The notes under the pieces: model-generated
What the model was told of the DNA's origin: nothing
Seen by the model: only the letters and a program-made list of their open reading frames with translations
The model's database searches: none
Part shown: positions 58,649 to 64,000 of the stretch, one piece after another
Position numbering within the stretch: position 1 is the stretch's first letter
How the letters are laid out: the number at the start of each line of letters is the position of its first letter
Made by a program: the position numbers and the translations under genes
DNA from: Halichoerus grypus
Lineage: Eukaryota > Chordata > Mammalia > Carnivora > Phocidae
Direction of reading: 5' to 3'
DNA: 64,000 bases
Assembly (NCBI RefSeq): GCF_964656455.1
Contig: NC_135717.1
Coordinates: 150,029,793-150,093,792, forward strand

Positions 58649-58884
58649 TAAAGTACCCATTTTAAAGACCTTTACACTTAGAAAGCAGAAGTATGTGACT
58701 CCAAAGGATAGATTTATTTCAAAAATAAAATATTTCATAAATAAAAATAAATGACAGATTCATGTGTATTTTGCCATATTTGTGCCACTGCCCTTAACTG
58801 GCTTATAGAAAGCTATTTCTATATGTACGTAAGTATAAAATTGACTTTCATACATTGAACTTGTATCCTATGACCTTGCTACAT

Positions 58885-60075
58885 TTACTTAGTAGTTCAT
58901 ATATGACATACAATAACTGCATATATTAAATTGTACAATTTGATAAGTTTTGACAGCTGTATACACCAGGGATACCATTATCACAATCAAAAAAGACAAC
59001 ATATCCATCATAGAAGTTTTCTGAGACTTCTTGTAATCTCTTCTTTCTACCCCTCTCCAGATTTCTCCCTCATCTCCAGACAATAACCTGCATTTTCTAA
59101 TATTTTATATAAAGTCATACTTTATATACTACTTCATGTATGGCTTCATTCACGTAACATAGGTTTTTGATACTTATCATTGTGTTAGCATGTATTGAGA
59201 GTTCAGCTATTTTATTCCTACTTCATATTCCATTGTATGAATATAACACAATTTGTTTATCCATCCAACTCTTGGTAGATATTTGTTCTTTTTCTAGTTC
59301 GGCTACTATGAGTAAAGCCACTATAAATATTCATATACAAGCCTTTGAATGGACATATGTTTTTATTTCTCTTGTTTAAATACTGACATTTCAAATGTCT
59401 GGGTCATAAGTAGGTGAATATTTAACTTTTTAAGACAATGTCAGCCCATTTTTCCAAGGGGGCTATACAATTTCACACTCTGATATACAGTGTATGAGAG
59501 TTCTATCTGTTCTTTATCTTTGCCAATACTTAATGTAAGTCTTTAATTTTAGCTATTCCAATAGACGTACAGAGTTTTCTCATTGTGGTTCTTTTTTTTT
59601 GCCTTGGTTTTTATTTTATTTTTTTTATTTTACTGTGTTATGTTAATCACCATACATTACATCATTAGTTTTTGATGGAGTGTTCCATGATTCATTGTTT
59701 GCATATAACACCCAGTGCTCCATTCAGTACGTGCCCTCTTTAATACCCATCACCAGGCTAACCCATCCCCCCACCCCCTCCCTTCTAGAACCCTCAGTTT
59801 GTTTCTCATTGTGGTTCTAATTTGAATTTGCACAGTGAATAATTATGTTGAGCATAATTTCATGTGTTCACTATCTTCATCTTCTCTGGTGAAGTGTTTG
59901 TCCAAAGCTTTTTGCCCATTTCTTAATGGGTTGCTTTCTTATTACTGAGTTTTGAAAGGTCATTGCATATTCTAAATAAAAGTCTCTTATCATATACATG
60001 TATTGGAATTTTATTCTAGTCAATGGCTTGTCCTTTAATCTTAACATGATCCTTCAGAGAGTAGAACTTCTTAAT
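58885..60075 (-). mobile_element. Old L1M, ORF2 3' part and 3' UTR, antisense
   Basis: Antisense landmarks: TACACCAGGGATACCATTAT, CAATTTGTTTATCCATCC, TTTGAATGGACATATGTTTT, GAGAGTTCTATCTGTTC, then after a nested L1 GTGAAGTGTTTGTCCAAAGC and TTTTGCCCATTTCTTAATGG. At about 60075 the orientation flips to sense (next entry), as expected for a 5'-inverted insertion. Confidence 0.8.
59593..59801 (-). mobile_element. Young L1 3' UTR fragment nested in L1M
   Basis: Only the terminal 3' UTR module of the carnivore L1 is present: ATGTTAATCACCATACATTA, then GGAGTGTTCCATGATTCATT, GTGCCCTCTTTAATACCC. The 17-bp duplication TTTCTCATTGTGGTTCT lies at 59576-59592 and 59802-59818. It splits the older L1M cleanly. 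Confidence 0.95.
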
Positions 60076-60261
60076 ATTGATTCAATGAGACTAGAATTAC
60101 CTTAATAATAAAACAAGACAATGATATTAAAAAAGAAATCTGTGATCTCTAATGATCATGGATGCAAAAATCCCCAGAAAAAATATTAGCAAATAGAATT
60201 CAGCATTACATAAAAAAGAAAATATACCATAGCCAAGTTGGGTTTATGTCAGAAATAGAAG

Positions 60262-60712
60262 GTTGAATAGCATGTTCTGAAAATTCCTGTCCACATGGAA
60301 ATAAAGTCAGAATGTGACTTTATTTAGGAATAAGGTCTCTGCAGATGTAATTAATTAAATTTAGAAAAGGTCACACTGGATTAGGGTGGTCCCTAAATCC
60401 AATGACTGATATCCTTATAAGAAGGCCAAGCAGAGATACCAACACACACATAGGGAAGATGCACATGTGGAGACAGAGGGAGAAATTGGAGTGATGCAAC
60501 TTGGTATAAGCCAAAGAATACCAGGAATTGCTGGGTAGCCACAATTAAGCTAGGAAAAGGCAGGAAAGGATCTTTCCTAGGGCCTTCACAGGGAGAATAG
60601 CTCTGCTGACACTTTAGTTTTGGACTTCCACCGTATGGAACCTTGCAAGAATTTCTGTGCTATCAAGCAACTCCATTTGTGGTTATTTGTTACAGCAGCC
60701 CAAGGAAACTGT
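60262..60712 (+). repeat. MLT1-type MaLR solo LTR inside L1M
   Basis: TCAGAATGTGACTTTATTTA, CTCTGCAGATGTAATTAATT, CACTGGATTAGGGTGGTCCC, ATATCCTTATAAGAAGGCC and CAGCAGCCCAAGGAAACT are MLT1 landmarks in order. GTTG occurs at both edges and may be the short target duplication. The L1M reads on across the gap. Confidence 0.88.
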
Positions 60713-61050
60713 TGTTCAACATTTGAAAATCAATCAGTGTAATTCACCATATTAACAACTAAATAATAAAAACTACATGATCATCCCAACATGTACAGAA
60801 AAAGCATTTAACAAATTTGTGATTAAGAACTCTCAGCAAACTAGGAAAAGAAGGGCAGTTTCCTAGCCTAATAAGGAAATCTTAAAAAACCTTCAGGTAA
60901 CATATTTTATGGTGAGAGATGGAATGCTTTCTGTCTCCCATCCCCACCCCTGAAGATCATGAACAAGACAAGAATGCCCCCTCTCACCATTCTTATTCAA
61001 GATCACACTGGAAGTTCTAGCCAATTCATCATGGCCAAAAAACAGAGAAA

Positions 61051-61112
61051 AGAAGGAAGGAAGGAAGGAAGGATGGAAGGAAGGAAGGAAGAGAGAGAGG
61101 GAAGGAGAGAGA
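61051..61112. repeat. (GGAA)n/(GA)n polypurine repeat
   Basis: GGAA units with a single GGAT interruption, then GA-rich sequence. The 60-codon open frame at 60959-61141 reads it as a lysine, arginine, glutamate and glycine stretch and is not a gene. Confidence 0.95.
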
Positions 61113-61213
61113 AAAACAAAAGAAAAAGAAAAGACTTATAGATTACCTATGAAGAAATAAAACTGTTTCAGTTCACAAATAAATTGCCTATGTAGAACAT
61201 CCCAAAGAATCTG

Positions 61214-61214
61214 A

Positions 61215-61245
<31 letters not shown>

Positions 61246-61247
61246 CA
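61214..61247. repeat. (AAAAC)n microsatellite
   Basis: About six AAAAC units inside the old L1M. Confidence 0.95.
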
Positions 61248-61437
61248 ACTCAAGCTTCCCAGAACTAATAAGTAAATGCAGCAATGTTACAGGATACAAT
61301 TTCAATATATAAAAGTCAATTCTATTTCTATATACCTACATATCTGTACTTCTATAAGCCAGTGGAGAACAACGGCACAAATATGACAAAATGCATGTTA
61401 CCCTATAAGTTGTTTTTATTTAAGAACTTCGTGCATA

Positions 61438-63371
61438 GAGAAAGCACTTGACAAAGTACAGCATGCTTTCTTGATAAAAACCCTCAACAAAGTAGGGATA
61501 AATGGAATATACCTCAATATCATGAAGGCCATATTTGAAAGACCTACAGCTAATATCCTCAACAGGGAAAAACTGAGAGCCTTTCCCCTACAGTCAGGAA
61601 CAAGATAAGGATGTCCACTCTCACCAGATCTGTACTCTGAAGACTATAGAACACTTATGAAAGAAATCAAAGAAGACACAAAGAAATGGAAAAGCATCCA
61701 TGCTCATTTTTAGAATGTCTATACTACCCAAAGCAATCTACACATTTAATGTAATCCTTATCAAAATACCACCCAGCATTTTTCACAAAGGTAGAACAAA
61801 TAATCCTAAAATTTGTATAGAACCACAAAATACCCCAAATAGCCAAAGCAATTCTGAAAAAGAAAAACAAAACTGGAGGCATCACAATTCCAGATTTCAA
61901 GATATATTACAAAGCTGTAGTCATCAAGATACTTTGGTACTGGCACAAAAACAGACACATAGATCAGTGGAACAGAATAGAAAACCCAGGAATGGACCCA
62001 CAACTCTATGGTCAACTAATCTTCAACAAAGCAAGAAACAATATTCAATGGTAAAAAGACAGTCTCTTCAATAAATGGTGTTGGGAAAACTGAACAGCAA
62101 CATGCAGAAGAATGAAACTGGACCTTTCTTATGCTACACACAAAAATAGATTCAAAATAGATTAAAGACCTAAATATGAGATAGGAAACCATCAAAATTC
62201 TAGAGGTAAACCGAGGCAGAAAACTCTTTGACTGCAGCTGCACCAACTTACTAGACACGTCACCAGGAGCAAGGAAAACAAAAGCAAAAATGAACTATTG
62301 GGACTTCATCAAGATAAAAACTTCTGCACAGTGAAGGAAACAATCAACAAAACTAAAAGGCAGCCTATGGAATGGGAGAAGATATTTGCAAACAACAAAT
62401 CTGATAAAGAGTTAGTATCCAAAATTTATAAAGAACTTATCAAACTCAACACCCAAAAAACAATCCAGTTAAGAAGTGGACAGAAGACATGAACAGATAC
62501 TTTTCCAAAGAAGACATACAGATGGCCAACAGACACAGGACAGGATGCTCGACGTCACTCATCATCAGGGAAATACAAATCAAAACCATGATGAAATACC
62601 ACCTCACACCTTTCAGAATGGCTAAAATTAACAAAAAAACAACAGGTATTGGTGAGGATGCAGAGAAAGGGGAACACTCTTGCCCTGTTGGTGGGAATGC
62701 AACTGGTGCAGCCACTCTGGAGAACAGTATGGAGGTTCCTCAGAAAGTTAAAAATAGAGCTACCCTAGGATCTAGCAATTGCACTACTAAGTATTTACCC
62801 AAAGGATACATAAATGTAAATTCGAAGGGGTACATGCACCCTGATGTTTATAGCAGCATTATCAACAATAGCCAAACTATGGAGAGAGCCCAAATGTCCA
62901 TTGACAGACGAATGGATAAAGATGTGAGATATATATACACAACGTGATATTACTCAGCCATCAAAAAAAAAAAAAAAGTAATCTTGTCATTTGCCACAAT
63001 GTGGATGGAGCTAGAGCATATTATGCTTAGTGAAATAAGGCAGTCAGAGAAAGACAAATACCATATGATCTCACTCATATGTAGAATTTAAGAAAGAAAA
63101 CAGATGGAAGACAAGAAAGAAAACAGATGAACATATGGGAAGGGGGAAAAGAAAAAAAGGAGAGAGGGAAACAAACCATAAGAGACTCAACAATAGAGAA
63201 CAAACAGGGTTGTGGAGGAAGGTGGGTGGGGGATGGGCTAGATGGGCAATGGGTATTAAAGAGGGCACTTGTGATGAGCCCTGGGTATTGTATGTATGTG
63301 ATCAATCATTGAATTCAACTCCAGAAACCAATATTGCACTGTATGTTAACTAATTAAATTTAATTAAAAAA
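61438..63371 (+). mobile_element. 5'-truncated L1, ORF2 to tail, with internal deletion
   Basis: Starts in the ORF2 RT region (GAGAAAGCACTTGACAAAGT) and runs through the end of ORF2 and a single-module 3' UTR to an A tail. The 152-codon frame 62489-62947 and the 124-codon frame 61700-62074 are broken ORF2 pieces; [10 protein letters not shown] is recognisable. At about 61628 TCTCACCAGATCTGTACTCT joins sequence that is several hundred bases apart in a normal L1, an internal deletion. An A15 run (62967-62981) interrupts the ORF2 end. Flanks AAGAACTTCGTGCATA (61422-61437) and AAGACCTTCATGCATA (63372-63387) are a 16-bp target duplication with two mismatches. Confidence 0.9.
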
Positions 63372-63589
63372 AAGACCTTCATGCATAAAATGTTGTGGGT
63401 ACTAATATAATGAATGCCCATATAACCCCTCAACTCAGCTTAAGATACAGTATTTTACAGATTCAGCTGAATCTCATGTTATATTTCTCCCAAATCCTAT
63501 TTTATATTTAGAATTTCCATTCCCACACATTTTTTTAAATAAATGCACATATAAATGTTTAACCACAAATAACAAATTGTATTGTTTTT

Positions 63590-63793
63590 ATTTTATTTTT
63601 TTTTAAAGATTTTATTTATTTATTTGACAGAGAGAGACACAGTGAGAGAGGGAACACAAGCAGAGGGAGTGGGAGAGGGAGAAGCAGGCTTCCTGTGGAG
63701 CAGGGAGCCCGATGCGGGGCTCGATCCCAAGACCCTGAGATCATGACCTGAGCCGAAGGCAGACGCCCAACGACTGAGCCACCCAGGCGCCCC
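63590..63793 (-). mobile_element. can-SINE, antisense, near consensus
   Basis: The minus strand reads GGGGCGCCTGGGTGGCTCAG, body and (TAAA)n tail. TGTATTGTTTT recurs at 63578-63589 and 63794-63805 as the target duplication, merging with the T run. Confidence 0.95.
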
Positions 63794-63964
63794 TGTATTG
63801 TTTTACCTGTTATAAAAAATGTATATAAATAACATGCTGAATTTATCCTTCTCAGATAGTTTTTTTTTACTCAATATTATGTTAGTCAGTTTCATTGATA
63901 TTTATACAGGTAGTTTTTGTTTGTACTTAGTATAAGTATATACTTAGTATAAGTGTCCTCCAAG

Positions 63965-63965
<1 letters not shown>

Positions 63966-64000
<35 letters not shown>
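63966..64000. repeat. (TA)n microsatellite at window edge
   Basis: Uninterrupted TA dinucleotides run to the last base, so the full length is not visible. Confidence 0.97.

Larger units (their letters stand above)
60076..61421 (+). mobile_element. Inverted 5' part of the same L1M (ORF2 RT region)
   Basis: Sense ORF2: AATGATCATGGATGCAAAAA, AATATTAGCAAATAGAATTC, then after the MLT1 insertion TTCAACATTTGAAAATCAAT, AAAGCATTTAACAAATTTG and TTACAGGATACAATTTCAA. This is the reverse-transcriptase region, upstream in L1 of the antisense part at 58885-60075, so the pair reads as one twin-primed L1. It carries two simple repeats (61051-61112 and 61214-61247). Confidence 0.75.

Noticed and set aside
61700..62947. 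Open frames of 124 and 152 codons
   Set aside because: They are broken pieces of L1 ORF2 in different frames within the element at 61438-63371, not independent genes.

Overview
This is mammalian nuclear DNA from a carnivoran. Seventeen can-SINEs (tRNA-Lys-derived, opening GGGGCGCCTGGGTGGCTCAG, ending in a (TAAA)n/AATCTTT tail) lie on both strands. Several L1 insertions carry a carnivore-type 3' UTR. The SINE head and body differ from the dog SINEC_Cf type as I remember it and fit an arctoid caniform (seal, bear or mustelid line); that placement is inference. The window is AT-rich and I find no functional protein-coding gene, intact RNA gene, CpG island or CRISPR array. The open frames longer than 60 codons are chance frames or read through SINEs, L1 fragments or a dead RPL23A retrocopy. 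It looks like gene-desert or deep-intron sequence.

Layout. 1-10 kb: unique AT-rich DNA, three antisense can-SINEs, two MIRs and a MER5-type fossil. 10.8-12.2 kb: a 5'-truncated antisense L1. 14.6-23.7 kb: can-SINE cluster, short L1 tails, two LTR-like relics and an RPL23A processed pseudogene (22.44-22.97 kb). 23-25 kb: an L2 split by a SINE and a MER5, then an old sense L1. 25.6-27.5 kb: an MLT1-type MaLR relic with LTR, internal remnant and LTR, its 5' LTR split by a younger class I-like solo LTR. 28.5-34.7 kb: old antisense L1M interrupted by a 5'-inverted L1 and a SINE. 35-45 kb: mostly unique DNA with SINEs, L2, MIR and a MER20. 45.6-46.65 kb: an L2 split by an L1 whose 5' end folds into a perfect 31-bp hairpin. 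47-56 kb: mostly unique, with two MER5A, SINEs and a (GATA)n array. 57-57.6 kb: an L1 3' end with a doubled 3' UTR. 58.27-58.67 kb: two tiny target-site-flanked insertions of methionine tRNA 5' halves. 58.9-63.4 kb: a large 5'-inverted L1M carrying a nested L1 tail and a nested MLT1, followed by a younger sense L1.

The best candidate for something new is the 58.27-58.67 kb pair. A 5' half of initiator tRNA-Met (+ strand) and a 5' half of elongator tRNA-Met (- strand) sit about 290 bp apart. Each ends at the CAT anticodon, has no A tail, and is flanked by a 16-bp target duplication. They fit the tailless retropseudogene class, but two different methionine tRNAs cut at the same place so close together is striking. 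Other notable structures are a 24-bp templated filler inside a SINE, the L1 hairpin, two 5'-inverted L1s, a tandem-tail L1 3' UTR and a 24-bp perfect palindrome. Nothing in the window suggests genes acting together; its history is one of repeated retrotransposition. Family names for repeats come from recognition, not a database search.
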